A stretch of 64,000 bases of DNA from Prunus persica (Eukaryota > Streptophyta > Magnoliopsida > Rosales > Rosaceae): contig NC_034014.1 of the NCBI RefSeq assembly GCF_000346465.2, positions 28,684,076 through 28,748,075 of the forward strand. Direction: 5' to 3'. Position 1 is the first letter of the stretch; each line of letters begins with the position of its first letter. Of the stretch, positions 32,962 through 43,568 are shown in pieces. Both the position numbers and the translations under genes were made by a program. The notes beneath the pieces were generated by a model. The model did not search any database. It had not been told where the DNA came from and saw only the letters and a program-made list of their open reading frames with translations.

Positions 32962-33625
32962 GGTTTCAATTAATGCAGAAAGTCCTTTTGTGAAAGTTAA
33001 AGAATAAGCTTTAGATAAGAATGCACCAGAGACAGAGAGAGATGGAAGAAGTGAAAGACTTGAGATTATTTTATGAGGTGGTTTGAGTTGAAAGCGCTTC
33101 CAGGTGTTTAAGTGTTGATCAATTACACAACGATAAGCTTCGTGTCAGATTGACAAGTATCAGTTGCTTGGCCAGTTGGCCTAGCACGTGGACAACATGC
33201 AAAGGCAGGCCCCAAAAACCCAGAAAAAAACATCGAAGAAAAGTCGGTTACCTCAAACAATCAAAGGCTTTGGTTCAAGACAAATTTTATGTTCTCTTCA
33301 AGACCTCTTTGTTTTTTTTCTCTGTTTCCTTCTCTAGTGTCATGAGCCCCATCCTGATCACTCCAGGAAGTCTCTTGATTTTTTCACGCATGTCCATGTC
33401 AACACAACTGTCCCCTTTCACATATGTTTACTCTGCATGTAAAGGTCAGGACACGTAGAAACAGCTCCCTGCCACGTGTTCTTCCACGTGTCAATTCAAA
33501 TTTCTATATAACCCCATATCAACATTTTGCACCTCCACAACATATAGTTGATCACTATCCCCATCGAGAACCTTAACAAGCAGATCATCAGTGTTTTCTT
33601 GTTCTAAAAAGTTTTGAGAAGAACA
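32962..33625. other. divergent promoter region, GPI copy 2 and SDR1
   Basis: The two genes are divergent across 664 bases. The SDR1 half carries a G-box pair and a TATA box (separate entry). The sequence from about 33230 is repeated, diverged, at about 35280-35464 plus 40490-40754, upstream of the second SDR copy. Confidence 0.6.
33472..33512 (+). promoter_or_regulatory. twin G-box/ABRE motifs and TATA box of SDR1
   Basis: Two CCACGTGT motifs (33472-33479 and 33484-33491), the core of abscisic-acid response elements bound by bZIP factors, sit about 15 bases before TCTATATAAC (33503-33512). The TATA box is about 114 bases before the start codon. A further ACACGTAG lies near 33450. The arrangement suits a dehydration- or seed-induced promoter, as known for this SDR group; the regulation is inferred. 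Confidence 0.65.
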
Positions 33626-34766
33626 ATGGCTTCAGGTGGTAAACAGCAATTCCCACCTCAAAAACAAGAGACTCAGCCTGGGAAAGAGCATGCCATGGAC
33701 CCCACCCCTCAGTTCACAAACCCAGATTACAAACCCTCCAATAAGCTCCAAGTACTTTTAATTTTTGTTATATATAGTGATAGGTGCTTAATTAAACTTA
33801 ATTACTAGCTAACGATTAAGTTTTGCAGGGGAAAGTAGCGCTAGTGACAGGTGGTGACTCTGGGATAGGGCGAGCTGTGTGCCATCTCTTCGCTCAAGAG
33901 GGTGCAACTGTGGCCTTCACATATGTGAAGGAGCAGGAGGACAAGGACGCACGTGACACAATGCAAATGATCAAGCAGGCCAAGACTTCTGATGCCAAAG
34001 ACCCCATGGCACTAGCCGCTGATCTGGGTTATGATGAAAACTGCAAGAAGGTCGTTGATGAGGTGGCCAAAGCCTATGGACGCATTGATATTCTGGTTAA
34101 CAATGCTGCCGAGCAGTACAAGGCAAGCTCAGTTGAAGATATTGATGAACCCCGTTTGGAGAGGGTGTTCAGGACCAACATATTTTCTTATTTCTTCGTG
34201 ACCAGGTAAATAAAAACGAAACGAAAACGAAAGCTTTACCAAACGAAGCCCTTGACATTGACAACATTTTTATTATGTGCTAGGCATGTTTTGAAGCACA
34301 TGAAAGAAGGTGGCTCCCTAATCTGCACAACATCAGTGGTGGCCTACAAAGGAAATGATAAGCTGCTTGATTATACTGCAACAAAGGGTGCCATTGTGTC
34401 CTTCATTAGAGGACTTGCACTTCATCTAGTAGGCAAAGGCATACGTGTCAACGGTGTGGCGCCTGGACCGATCTGGACCCCGTTGATCCCCTCATGTTTC
34501 GATGAGGAAGAGACTGCACAGTTTGGCTCTGAAGTGCCAATGCAGCGAGCTGGGCAGCCGTTTGAGGTTGGCCCGTCCTACGTCTTCCTTGCTTCCAATG
34601 CTTTCTCTTCATACTATACTGGCCAAGTTTTCCATCCTAATGGTAATGACTATTTGTTCATATAAACATTTAGTCTGACGTGCTGCTGCACCCTTGTTTC
34701 TACATATTTATTAAAAAATTTGCCAATTTTTGTGATTTTGCAGGTGGGGTTATTGTGAATGCTTGA
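33626..34766 (+). CDS. short-chain dehydrogenase/reductase SDR1 (glucose and ribitol dehydrogenase-like)
   Basis: The closest group I recognise is the plant 'glucose and ribitol dehydrogenase homolog' / NADPH-dependent aldehyde reductase type, NAD(P)-linked cytosolic or plastid enzymes induced in seeds and under stress. Coding exons: 33626-33751, 33829-34205, 34284-34642, 34744-34766; phases join to 294 residues. The N terminus MASGGKQQFPPQKQETQPGK is followed by MDPTPQFTNPDYKPSNKLQ. The Rossmann motif TGGDSGIGRA is at residues 49-58, NNAAEQY marks the NAG-type motif, and the catalytic Ser185, Tyr198 and Lys202 lie in SVVAYKG and DYTATKG. The C terminus is TGQVFHPNG then GVIVNA. A mutated tandem copy lies 6 kb downstream. 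The substrate cannot be read from sequence. Confidence 0.93.
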
Positions 34767-35464
34767 TGGGGTTTGACAGAAGGAATCTTTTAGGTGGTGG
34801 CTTTTTGTGTTTTGGGTCATAATAAAGTAGCTAGTACTACGTTCTTGTAAGGGTAAGAGTTGTGTATGCAGAGAACGGTGATGAAATGAGTTAATTTGTA
34901 AATGTCTGCTTCTGTATCTATTAGCTCAGGTGAAATGTATGTACATACAGTATGCACTCTTTGTTAATAAAACAAATAAGTTAAAAGAGTTCATAAATGT
35001 ATGATCTCTGTGCAGGACTTACAAAGTTGAATGTTAAAATTATTTAATTACATCACTCCCCAAAATATATGAACATTTATTTCTAATATCACAGCTGAGA
35101 AGAACCGAAAAAAGAAAGGAAAAGAAGCTGTTTTCCCTTCAAAAGTTTGAAGGCGAAATGCATGCACTCAGATTTAAAATACAGAAGACAACAAACTAAT
35201 TTACAGATCAGTCAGCAATGTAGCTCAGATCTTAATAATTTCTACACCAATGGCAGCAGTCAAACGTTTAGCTGTTACAAAAAATTCAAGTTTTGTTCTT
35301 CAAGCCCTCCTCATTTCTCCTTCTCTGATTTGATCTTCTGGTGTCAGTATGTCAATGTTTCAGAGGATATTATTAGCCCATCATCCTAGTGACTCTAGAA
35401 AGCCCTTTTTGATTTCAGGCATGGCCATGTCAACAAAGCTGTGCGCTTCCACAGATGTGCACGC
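34767..35464. other. SDR1 3' flank with a relic of the mevalonate kinase last exon
   Basis: The region holds the SDR1 3' UTR and is similar, with gaps, to the region after the second SDR copy (46868-47530). At about 35237-35271 it contains CCAATGGCAGCAGTCAAAC, matching the + strand image of the last mevalonate kinase exon at 47507-47525. From about 35290 on it resembles the SDR1 promoter and is the start of the SDR2 promoter, cut by Copia element 1 at 35465. Confidence 0.6.
35237..35271 (-). pseudogene. relic of mevalonate kinase terminal exon
   Basis: This short stretch corresponds to the part of the last mevalonate kinase exon that encodes the [11 protein letters not shown] segment, with an internal deletion of about 9 bases and no upstream exons. 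Its position after SDR1 mirrors the real mevalonate kinase gene after SDR2. It reads as the edge of an old tandem duplication. Confidence 0.5.
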
Positions 35465-35871
35465 TGTTGATGTGTAACCCTTTGAGCTGAGCCAAAAATC
35501 CCCTTTGCCGCCTAATTCCATTTCATTTAAATGTTTCTATTGTTTAGTTTTTTTTTTTAATAAAAAACTTTAGTTTTTCTGCTGCTTGTAATAAGGACCC
35601 TTGGATTAGAGTCCAAGTGGCTCTTTAAGTGAGGTGTTAGAGTGAGACAAGTGTAATCATCTAATAGGATGATAGTTCAATGGCTAGGATTGAGTTTTGT
35701 ATTGAGGCAGTTAGAGAAGAATCTCTCTTCTCTCTCCTCACCGGATATATCTCTTTTTGGCATGTAATGAAAAATAGCTGACTTCATTCCTTCAATTTTT
35801 CTGTTCTTTCATAGAGAGCAACGTTCTCTCATTTCTCTCCCAAACACATCCAAAATCTATGAATTCTATCA
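35465..35871 (+). repeat. 5' LTR of Copia element 1
   Basis: A 407-bp LTR bounded by TG and CA, preceded by target duplication CACGC. It carries a CTCTCTTCTCTC-rich part near 35725 and ends directly at the primer-binding site. Confidence 0.96.
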
Positions 35872-35991
35872 TGGCCTCAGAGCCAGGTTCGATTGATTGA
35901 GCTGGGCGTGATCTGTGAACAGAAAATCGAGCTCGATCTGAGCTATCGTTGAGCTGATTTGGAGATCGAAGTAGCGAATTCTTGCATCAAG

Positions 35992-37029
35992 ATGTCTCAT
36001 ATGGCAGGATCTGGAGCAGCTGAGCTTCGAACACCAGTTTTTAATGGAGAAAACTACGAATTCTGGAGTATTCGAATGAAAACTATTTTGAAATCGCACG
36101 GTTTGTGGGATCTGGTCGAGAATGGGCTAGATGACTCAGGCATGAAGAAAGAAAAAGAAGAGGCTGCAGAAACTGAGAAGTCCATGGTGGCTCAGATTCT
36201 GATGAAGGATGCTCGTGCACTTGGATTAATCCAAAGTGCAGTTTCAGATCAGCTATTTCCAAGGATTGTGAATGAGGAGACCTCGAAGGGAGCTTGGGAT
36301 ATATTGAAACTGGAATTCAGAGGAGATAAACAGGTACGAAATGTTAAATTGCAAGGGTTGCGTAGGGAATTTGAATATGCTCGCATGAAGGATAGTGAAT
36401 CCCTATCTGTCTATCTGGTTAGATTGTTTAATATGCTGAATCAAATGAAGAGTTATGGTGAGGAGTTATCTAGGGAGAGAATTGTGCAGAAGCTATTGTT
36501 TAGTCTGCCTAAGTCCTATGATTCTATATGCTCTGTGATAGAGCACTCAAAGGATCTTGAAACTCTGGAAGTTCAAGAAGTGGTTGCCTCCTTGAAGAGC
36601 TTTGAGCTCAGATTGGATAGGCATACTGAGAATTCTTCAGAAAGAGCTTTTGCTAGTCTGAATGTAGAAGAAAAGAAGCCTAAGAATGAGAGTCTTTCTG
36701 AAAATCAGAGTTTTCAGAAAAGTGCTCCTGGAAATCAAAGCTTTCAAAAACTTTGGAAGCCTAATGATGGTAACATAGCAGCTTGTAAGCATTGTGACAA
36801 GTTACATTATGGCAAGTGCTGGTATGAAGGCAAGCCTAAATGTCATGGATGTGGAAAATTTGGACATATGGTCCGAGATTGCAATGGAAATAGGAATGCA
36901 CATAGGGTGAATTATGCAAATGAGATGGAAGAAACTGGTACACTATTCTATGTCTGTAATGCTGCAACAGATGTAAAGGTTAATCACTCTTGGTACATAG
37001 ACAGTGGGTGTAGTAATCACATGACATGA
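35992..37029 (+). CDS. Copia element 1: gag and protease part, ended by a TGA
   Basis: This frame encodes the capsid-like gag (PVFNGENYEFWSIRMKTILK, the UBN2-type gag seen in plant Copia), a CCHC zinc knuckle (CHGCGKFGHMVRDC, about 36841-36882) and the start of the aspartic protease with its active site WYIDSGCSNHMT. TGA at 37027-37029 stops it just after this motif. The same frame is open on the far side, so a single base change is the simplest cause. The ATG at 35992 is taken as start. Confidence 0.9.
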   Translation: MSHMAGSGAAELRTPVFNGENYEFWSIRMKTILKSHGLWDLVENGLDDSGMKKEKEEAAETEKSMVAQILMKDARALGLIQSAVSDQLFPRIVNEETSKGAWDILKLEFRGDKQVRNVKLQGLRREFEYARMKDSESLSVYLVRLFNMLNQMKSYGEELSRERIVQKLLFSLPKSYDSICSVIEHSKDLETLEVQEVVASLKSFELRLDRHTENSSERAFASLNVEEKKPKNESLSENQSFQKSAPGNQSFQKLWKPNDGNIAACKHCDKLHYGKCWYEGKPKCHGCGKFGHMVRDCNGNRNAHRVNYANEMEETGTLFYVCNAATDVKVNHSWYIDSGCSNHMT

Positions 37030-40000
37030 GATGAGGGACTCTTAGTAAATGTTCAAAGGGATTTGACTTCTAAGGTGAAGATGGGGACTGGAGAAGTAGT
37101 TTCAGTTACTGGAAAAGGAACTTTGGTGATAAAAACCAAGTTTGGTAAGAAGCACATTCATGAGGTAATGCTTGTACCTGGTCTTGAAGAAAATTTGCTC
37201 AGTGTTGGGCAAATGATGGCACATGGCTACCATCTTGTGTTTGGAGAGAATATGGTGAAAATTTATGATGATCTGTCAATGGAAAATCTGATTGTGGAGG
37301 TGCAAATGACAAACAACAGATGCTTTCCATTGACAATGATGCCTGCCAGTGAGTTGGTTCTAAAAGCAAGTGTTACACATTGCTTGCAGACATGGCATAA
37401 GAGACTTGGGCACTTGAATGAAAGAAGTATGAAGCTGCTTGAGAATCAAGGGATGGTTCATGGACTACCCCACTTGGAGCAAATGTCAGTGGTGTGTGAT
37501 GGATGTATGCAAGGAAAGCAGCATAGGGATTCTTTCCCTTTGGAATCAACTTGGAGAGCTTCTAATCCTTTGGAATTGGTTCACACAGACATCTGTGGAC
37601 CAATGAAAACAGAATCCCTCTCTGGAAACAGATATTTTCTCCTATTTACAGATGATCACACTAGGATGTCTTGGGTGTATTTCATTAGAAACAAATCAAG
37701 TGCATTGGAGTGTTTCATGAAATTCAAAGCTATGACTGAGCTGCAAAGTGGGTTCAAGATAAAGAGTTTGAGAAGTGATAGGGGTGGAGAATTCTTGTCA
37801 GGAGAGTTTATCAGTTTCTGTGAAGAATCTGGCATTCAAAGGCAATTAACAGTGGCTTACTCCCCTCAGCAGAATGGAGTAGCTGAGAGGAAGAATAGAA
37901 CAGTGGTTGAAATGGCTAAGTCAATGCTACATGAGAAAGGTATCCCTTATGAGTTTTGGGCAGAGGCTGTCAATACTGCAGTCTATTTGTTGAATAGATG
38001 CCCTACCAAGGCTCTCAATAAGGTAACACCATTTGAGGCCTTCACTGGCAGAAAACCAGGAGTTGCACATCTGAAAATATTTGGATCTCCTTGTCATGTG
38101 CTTATTCCCTCTGCATTAAGGCATAAGCTTGAAGAAAACAGTCACAAGTGTAGTTTTGTAGGCTATGGTCTTTGTGAAAAGGGATATAGACTCTTTGATC
38201 CAAGAAATAGGAAGATTATTCTGTCAAGGGATGTGAAATTTGATGAAGAAAGCTTATGGAAATGGGAGAATGCTAGAGAAGGAGAAATCACTGTGCTTGT
38301 GCCTACTGGAAATCAAGACTATGCTCTAAATCCAGACTTGAATGCACCACTGCAAATACATGAAGAAGTCATAGCTCCAGAAGAACCAAGTCAAAGCTTG
38401 GAGACACAAACACAAGCAGATGGAGATCCTACCCTGCAGGATGAGAGCATTGAAGGAAGTTCTCAAGCTATTGATCATACACCAAAGAAATGGAAGAGCA
38501 TTAATGACATTATGGCTCAGTGTAATATGTGCATTATGGAGCCTGAGAATTTTGAAGAAGCTGATTTAGATGAGTCATGGAGAAGGGCAATGGAAGCTGA
38601 GTTAGAAATGATTGAGAAGAATAACACTTGGCAGCTTGTGGAAAGGCCTTTTAACAAACCTGTTATTGATGTCAAATGGATCTATAAGACCAAGCTTAAT
38701 TTAGATGGCACTGTGCAGAAGAATAAGGCTCGGTTAGTAGCTAAAGGCTACTCACAAAAACCTGGAATCGATTACAATGAGACGTTTGCCCCAGTGGCAA
38801 GGCTAGATACCATTAGGACTTTGATAGCTCTGGCTGCACAGAAGGAATGGCATTTATACCAACTGGATGTCAAGTCTGCATTTCTGAATGGAGTTCTAAA
38901 AGAAGAAGTATATGTGGAGCAGCCACAGGGTTTTGAGAAAAAGAATGAAGAAATCAAAGTGTATAAGCTGAACAAGGCCTTGTATGGATTAAAACAATCC
39001 CCAAGGGCATGGTATGATGAGATAGATTCCTACTTCAACAAGGCAGGATTTAAGAAAAGTCCAAGTGAAGCTACACTTTACATTAAAACTGATGAAGGCT
39101 CAGGTATTCTCATTGTTTCTCTCTATGTGGATGATATTGTTTATACTGGAAGTTGTGTAAAAATGCTTGAAGAGTTCAAAAATGACATGATGAGGCATTA
39201 TGAGATGACTGATCTCGGGCTACTCTATCATTTTCTTGGCATGGGAGTTGTGCAGACTGAGAAATACATATTTCTCCATCAGAAAAAGTATGCAATGAAA
39301 GTGGTTGAGAAATTTGGTTTAAAAGGCTGTAAATCAGTGGCAACCCCCTTGGTTGCAAATGAAAGGCTGTGCAAAGAAGATGGAAGTGAAATGGCAGATG
39401 AGAGTGAATATAGGCAGATTGTAGGCAGTCTGCTGTATCTGACAGCTACAAGACCAGACATCATGTTTGCCTCAAGTCTGCTTGCTAGATTTATGCATAA
39501 TCCTACTAGAAAGCACATGGGAACAGCCAAAAGGGTGTTGAGATATGTTCAAGGCACGCTGGATTATGGAGTTGAGTTTAAAAAGGGCAAGGCAGCTACC
39601 TTAATAGGCTACTGTGACAGTGACTGGGCAGGCAGTGAGGATGACAGAAGAAGTACCTCAGGATATGTGTTTACTCTAGGATCTGGCATGTTTTCTTGGG
39701 CCTCAATCAAACAAAATACTGTAGCTTTGTCTACTGCTGAAGCAGAATATGTGAGTGCTGCTGAAGCAACATCACAAGCTAAATGGCTAAGGTTTATACT
39801 TGAAGATTTTGGAGAGGAGCAAGTGGAAGGCACACCAATTCTGTGTGACAACAAATCTGCCATAGCAATGGCAAAGAATCCTGTCTTTCATCAGAAATCC
39901 AGGCACATAAGCAGGAAATTTCATTTCATCCGAGAAGCTATCCAAGCAAAGGAAATTGAGCTAATCTACTGCAAATCTGAAGATCAAATTGCAGACATCC

Positions 40001-40095
40001 TAACCAAGGCTTTATCCAAGGAACGTTTTGTATACCTCAGAGATTTGCTTGGAGTTAAATCAGTCAAAGGGTTAGAAGGGAGTGTTGATGTGTAA
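37030..40095 (+). CDS. Copia element 1: integrase, reverse transcriptase, RNase H part
   Basis: It continues the frame of gag after the stop. In order it has the rest of protease (about 37063-37200), the GAG-pre-integrase zinc region ([22 protein letters not shown]), the integrase core ([32 protein letters not shown]), the Copia reverse transcriptase ([24 protein letters not shown] near 39127) and RNase H ([25 protein letters not shown]). The stop is 13 bases inside the right LTR. All key motifs look intact, so apart from the TGA upstream this copy could still be functional or recently so. Confidence 0.93.
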   Translation, partial: DEGLLVNVQRDLTSKVKMGTGEVVSVTGKGTLVIKTKFGKKHIHEVMLVPGLEENLLSVGQMMAHGYHLVFGENMVKIYDDLSMENLIVEVQMTNNRCFPLTMMPASELVLKASVTHCLQTWHKRLGHLNERSMKLLENQGMVHGLPHLEQMSVVCDGCMQGKQHRDSFPLESTWRASNPLELVHTDICGPMKTESLSGNRYFLLFTDDHTRMSWVYFIRNKSSALECFMKFKAMTELQSGFKIKSLRSDRGGEFLSGEFISFCEESGIQRQLTVAYSPQQNGVAERKNRTVVEMAKSMLHEKGIPYEFWAEAVNTAVYLLNRCPTKALNKVTPFEAFTGRKPGVAHLKIFGSPCHVLIPSALRHKLEENSHKCSFVGYGLCEKGYRLFDPRNRKIILSRDVKFDEESLWKWENAREGEITVLVPTGNQDYALNPDLNAPLQIHEEVIAPEEPSQSLETQTQADGDPTLQDESIEGSSQAIDHTPKKWKSINDIMAQCNMCIMEPENFEEADLDESWRRAMEAELEMIEKNNTWQLVERPFNKPVIDVKWIYKTKLNLDGTVQKNKARLVAKGYSQKPGIDYNETFAPVARLDTIRTLIALAAQKEWHLYQLDVKSAFLNGVLKEEVYVEQPQGFEKKNEEIKVYKLNKALYGLKQSPRAWYDEIDSYFNKAGFKKSPSEATLYIKTDEGSGILIVSLYVDDIVYTGSCVKMLEEFKNDMMRHYEMTDLGLLYHFLGMGVVQTEKYIFLHQKKYAMKVVEKFGLKGCKSVATPLVANERLCKEDGSEMADESEYRQIVGSLLYLTATRPDIMFASSLLARFMHNPTRKHMGTAKRVLRYVQGTLDYGVEFKKGKAATLIGYCDSDWAGSEDDRRSTSGYVFTLGSGMFSWASIKQNTVALSTAEAEYVSAAEATSQAKWLRFILEDFGEEQVEGTPILCDNKSAIAMAKNPVFHQKSRHISRKFHFIREAIQAKEIELIYCKSEDQIADILTKALSKERFVYLRDLLGVKSVKGLEGSVDV

Positions 40096-40489
40096 CCCTT
40101 TGAGCTGAGCCAAAAATCCCCTTTGCCGCCTAATTCCATTTCATTTAAATGTTTCTATTGTTTAGTTTTTTTTTAAAAAAAAAAACTTTAGTTTTTCTGC
40201 TGCTTGTAATAAGGACCCTTGGATTAGAGTCCAAGTGGCTCTTTAAGTGAGGTGTTAGATTGAGACAAGTGTAATCATCTTATAGGATGATAGTTCAATG
40301 GCTAGGATTGAGTTTTGTATTGAGGCAGTTAGAGAAGAATCTCTCTTCTCTCTCCTCAACGGATATATCTCTTTTTGGCATGTAATGAAAAATAGCTGAC
40401 TTCATTCCTTCAATTTTTCTGTTCTTTCATAGAGAGCAACGTTCTCTCATTTCTCTCCCAAACACATCCAAAATCTATGAATTCTATCA
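40083..40489 (+). repeat. 3' LTR of Copia element 1
   Basis: This 407-bp partner of the 5' LTR is followed by target duplication CACGC. It differs from the 5' copy at the poly-T/A tract and at about three single bases, which indicates a fairly recent insertion. Confidence 0.96.
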
Positions 40490-40533
40490 CACGCAGCATG
40501 CGACTGTCAGGACACGTAGACACTGGTTCCCTG

Positions 40534-40562
40534 CACGTGTCAAATTCAATGTCCCTATATAA
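40534..40562 (+). promoter_or_regulatory. core promoter of SDR2 (ACGTG motif and TATA box)
   Basis: GCACGTGTC (about 40533-40541) and CCTATATAATCC (about 40553-40564) match the arrangement upstream of SDR1, though only one G-box-like motif is left. The segment lies just right of Copia element 1, whose insertion has removed it from the rest of its promoter. Confidence 0.55.
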
Positions 40563-40965
40563 TCCCATTGTCCAAATCTTGTGAACCACTTGCATGCTTT
40601 CCCTTTTAGTTTCCTCATTATCAAGAGCCTTAGCAAGCAGATCGTCAGCTTTTTCTTCCTTCTTTCCCAAAACCCACCTCGGAAATCACTGGAATATTAA
40701 ACCACACTCTCCGGCAACTTCTAAAGTCCCATTTTAAGAGTTTTTGGAAGAACAATGGCTTCTGGTGGCAAGCAGCAATTCCCTCCTCAGAAACCAGGAA
40801 CTCAGCCTGGGAAAGAACATGTCATGGACCCCAATCCTCAGTTCACAAACCCAGATTACAAGCCCTCCAATAAGCTCCAAGTATAATCACATATAATTCA
40901 GCTTAGTTAAGAGCTTAATATTAATTAGTAGCTAATAATTTTGTTTTGCAGGGGAAGGTGGCGCT

Positions 40966-41150
40966 GTTGACTTGTATATACTTAATTGTGCATAATAGCA
41001 GATTAGCATAGTTAGAGGCTTCTTCATAGGAGTTGAATTTTTAGCCTTTATTTCCTTTCCATACTTGTAATTGGCTGTTCACTATTTAATCCTCCTTTTG
41101 GGAGAAGAATAACATAAGCGACTATTCCTGTATCTCTAGAGAATTCAACA
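40966..41150 (+). repeat. 5' LTR of Copia element 2
   Basis: A short LTR starting TGTTGACTTG and ending TTCAACA, directly before the tRNA-Met primer-binding site. It contains AATCCTCCTTTTGGGAG near 41088. Confidence 0.95.
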
Positions 41151-41312
41151 TGGTATCAGAGCTCTCTAGGGAGGAATTTTAAAAAACCTTTTTTACAGGT
41201 TACTCCAAATTAGCCAGAAATCCGTAATACCCAGACCTAAAGCCCTAAATACCCAAAACCTGCCCACTGCTACAGACACTACCGACTCCTATTTTCTGGA
41301 TTTCCTGATCTA

Positions 41313-43568
41313 ATGGGAGATATAACAGATTCTTCTAATTCTCGGCCTCTTGTATCTCTTTCAGCCAATTCCAATCATCATCATGATTTGATGAATGTCC
41401 AGTTGTTGCCAACTAAGCTTGATGGCACCAATTATCTGGCTTGGTCTCATTTTGTGAGATTATATATTACTGGTAAAGGTCGGATTGGATATTTGACTGG
41501 AGAGAAGAAGCAACCAGATAATACTGACCCAAAGTTCATAACTTGGGTTGAAGAAGATGCTATGCTTAGATCATGGCTTCTCCAGGCTATGACCCCGGAT
41601 ATTAGTCTTGGCTATATGCGTCTCGACTCCGCTCATGCGATATGGGATGCGGTTTCTCAAACCTATTCTGAGGGAGGTTGTGATGCCCAGATTTATGAAT
41701 TGAAACGTCGGATCCAAGCCACTACTCAGCAAGGTAAGACGTTGGAGACATACTTTAATTCACTCCAAGCTTTATGGCAGGAACTTGATTATTATCAGCC
41801 GTGCGACATGAAGTGCTCTAATGATACTGCTGCGTTAAAAAAACGGATCGAGAAGGAACATACTTTTGAGTTCTTGGCTGGTCTTAATCCGGATTTGGAT
41901 CAAGTGAGAACACAGGTGCTTGGAAAGGATCCTTTTCCCTCTTTGCGTGAAGCCTATGCATACGTGCGTGCCCAAGCTCTCCGCCGATCTGCTATGGTTA
42001 TGCCACCCTCTTTAGAAGGGTCTGCCTTGATTTCTACAGCAAACCATTCGGCTTGGGCACCACCAGTACATCAATCTAGTTCTTCAGCTGCTGTCTCATC
42101 TAGTAATGTTGCTAAGAGTTCGAAATCTGATGATAAGGATGCTTTGAAATGTGATTATTGTCATCAGACTAAGCATGTGAGAGAGCAATGTTTCAAGCTC
42201 AATGGTTATCCACCTTGGTGGCCTGGCAAGAAGGGTGAAAAAGCTGAAGGCAGCAAGGGAGGAGGTGGCAAAGGGGGCCGTTCCAGCTCCAGAGCCTATC
42301 ACACATCTTCTAGTGATCAGAATGACCAACCTACCTCTCAGCTCTCTTCTGCTCAAATGGAACAAATCGTTCAAGAGTGTGCTCGCTTGCTCTCTGATAA
42401 AGGATCTAAAGGGGCTTCCGGTTCCTTAGCCATCTCATCAGGTAACTTTGGTTGTTGTCTTAGTGCATCTGGTAAGTCTTTCTCAGACTCTTGGATTATA
42501 GATACAGGGGCAACTGATCACATGACTTCTAAACTTGATTTCTTCTCTCGTTATTCATCCCCTAGTAAGACTTGTGTTACCACTGCCGATGGTTCACCCA
42601 CTCCTGTGGTTGGTGAAGGCTCTGTTTTCCTTTCGAATTCTTTGTCCCTCTCAAATGTTCTCCATGTTCCTGGATTGTCTAACCATTTATTGTCAATAAG
42701 TCAGCTTACTAAATCTCTAAATTGCTTTGTCACCTTTTATGACACTCATTGTGTAATTCAGGATCAACGGACCGGGGCAACGATTGGTCGTGGTAGTGAG
42801 AAAGGGGGCCTCTATCTCTTGGATGACCCAGCTGGCTATACTAGTTCTCCCACAATTCATGCGCTTCAGTCCGCTACTGACTCATCCAGGGACATTTGGT
42901 TATGGCACAAACGATTGGGACACCCATCATTTATCTATTTACAAAAATTGTTTCCTTCTTTATTGTCTTCGGTTGATCTTTCTCAATTTAAGTGTGAAAT
43001 ATGCGAACTTGCTAAGCACCACCGTGTTTCTTACCCATTAAGTATTAATAAAAGTTCTGCACCTTTTGCTCTTGTCCATAGTGATGTTTGGGGTCCTTCT
43101 CGTGTGTCAAATTTATCCAATTCCAAATGGTTTGTCACATTCATTGACGATTATTCCCGACTTACTTGGGTTTATTTGATGACTGACAAAAGTGAGATTT
43201 TCTCTATTTTTCAGTCCTTTCACCAAATGATCCATACACAGTACAATTCTAAGATTAAAGTCTTCCGCTCAGATAATGGGGGTGAGCACATCAATTCTGG
43301 TCTCAAATCCTATTTTTCGAATCATGGCATTATTCATCAAAGATCTTGCAGCTATACCCCTCAGCAGAATGGAGTAGCTGAACGGAAAAATCGCCATCTT
43401 CTAGAAGTTGCTCGTTCCCTGCTTCTTTCCATGTCTGTACCAAAGTCTTATTGGGGGGAGGCTGTCCTTACTGCTGCTTATTTGATCAATAGGATGCCTT
43501 CGCAGGTTTCTCAAATTTCAAACTCCCATTCAGGTGTTCACTGCTGCATGTTCTCCTTCTACTGTTAA
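41313..43568 (+). CDS. Copia element 2: gag, protease and most of integrase (frameshifted)
   Basis: The frame opens at the ATG after the primer-binding site and encodes gag (LLPTKLDGTNYLAWSHFVRL), a zinc knuckle (CDYCHQTKHVREQC, about 42151-42192), protease active site SWIIDTGATDHMT near 42490, pre-integrase WLWHKRLGHPS, and integrase core ([33 protein letters not shown]). Near 43507-43509 a run of T appears to have gained one base. After it the frame runs into unrelated residues and a stop, while the expected protein continues in the next frame. Confidence 0.9.
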   Translation: MGDITDSSNSRPLVSLSANSNHHHDLMNVQLLPTKLDGTNYLAWSHFVRLYITGKGRIGYLTGEKKQPDNTDPKFITWVEEDAMLRSWLLQAMTPDISLGYMRLDSAHAIWDAVSQTYSEGGCDAQIYELKRRIQATTQQGKTLETYFNSLQALWQELDYYQPCDMKCSNDTAALKKRIEKEHTFEFLAGLNPDLDQVRTQVLGKDPFPSLREAYAYVRAQALRRSAMVMPPSLEGSALISTANHSAWAPPVHQSSSSAAVSSSNVAKSSKSDDKDALKCDYCHQTKHVREQCFKLNGYPPWWPGKKGEKAEGSKGGGGKGGRSSSRAYHTSSSDQNDQPTSQLSSAQMEQIVQECARLLSDKGSKGASGSLAISSGNFGCCLSASGKSFSDSWIIDTGATDHMTSKLDFFSRYSSPSKTCVTTADGSPTPVVGEGSVFLSNSLSLSNVLHVPGLSNHLLSISQLTKSLNCFVTFYDTHCVIQDQRTGATIGRGSEKGGLYLLDDPAGYTSSPTIHALQSATDSSRDIWLWHKRLGHPSFIYLQKLFPSLLSSVDLSQFKCEICELAKHHRVSYPLSINKSSAPFALVHSDVWGPSRVSNLSNSKWFVTFIDDYSRLTWVYLMTDKSEIFSIFQSFHQMIHTQYNSKIKVFRSDNGGEHINSGLKSYFSNHGIIHQRSCSYTPQQNGVAERKNRHLLEVARSLLLSMSVPKSYWGEAVLTAAYLINRMPSQVSQISNSHSGVHCCMFSFYC

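Larger units (their letters stand above)
35465..40489 (+). mobile_element. full-length Ty1/Copia LTR retrotransposon, element 1
   Basis: This is a complete 5025-bp element. Its two LTRs (35465-35871 and 40083-40489, each 407 bp) begin TGTTG and end ATCA, and differ by about three substitutions plus changes in a homopolymer tract. The target duplication is a perfect 5 bp, CACGC (35460-35464 and 40490-40494). The primer-binding site TGGCCTCAGAGCC follows the left LTR at 35872, and a purine-rich tract (about 40069-40082) precedes the right LTR. The order gag, protease, integrase, reverse transcriptase, RNase H is Copia. One in-frame stop interrupts the polyprotein. The element sits in the promoter of SDR2, in the same direction as the gene. 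Confidence 0.97.

Noticed and set aside
37030..37062. TGA of Copia element 1 as a programmed readthrough or a gag/pol boundary
   Set aside because: Plant Copia elements normally have one continuous frame, and the stop lies inside protease just after its active site, so a simple nonsense mutation is more likely.
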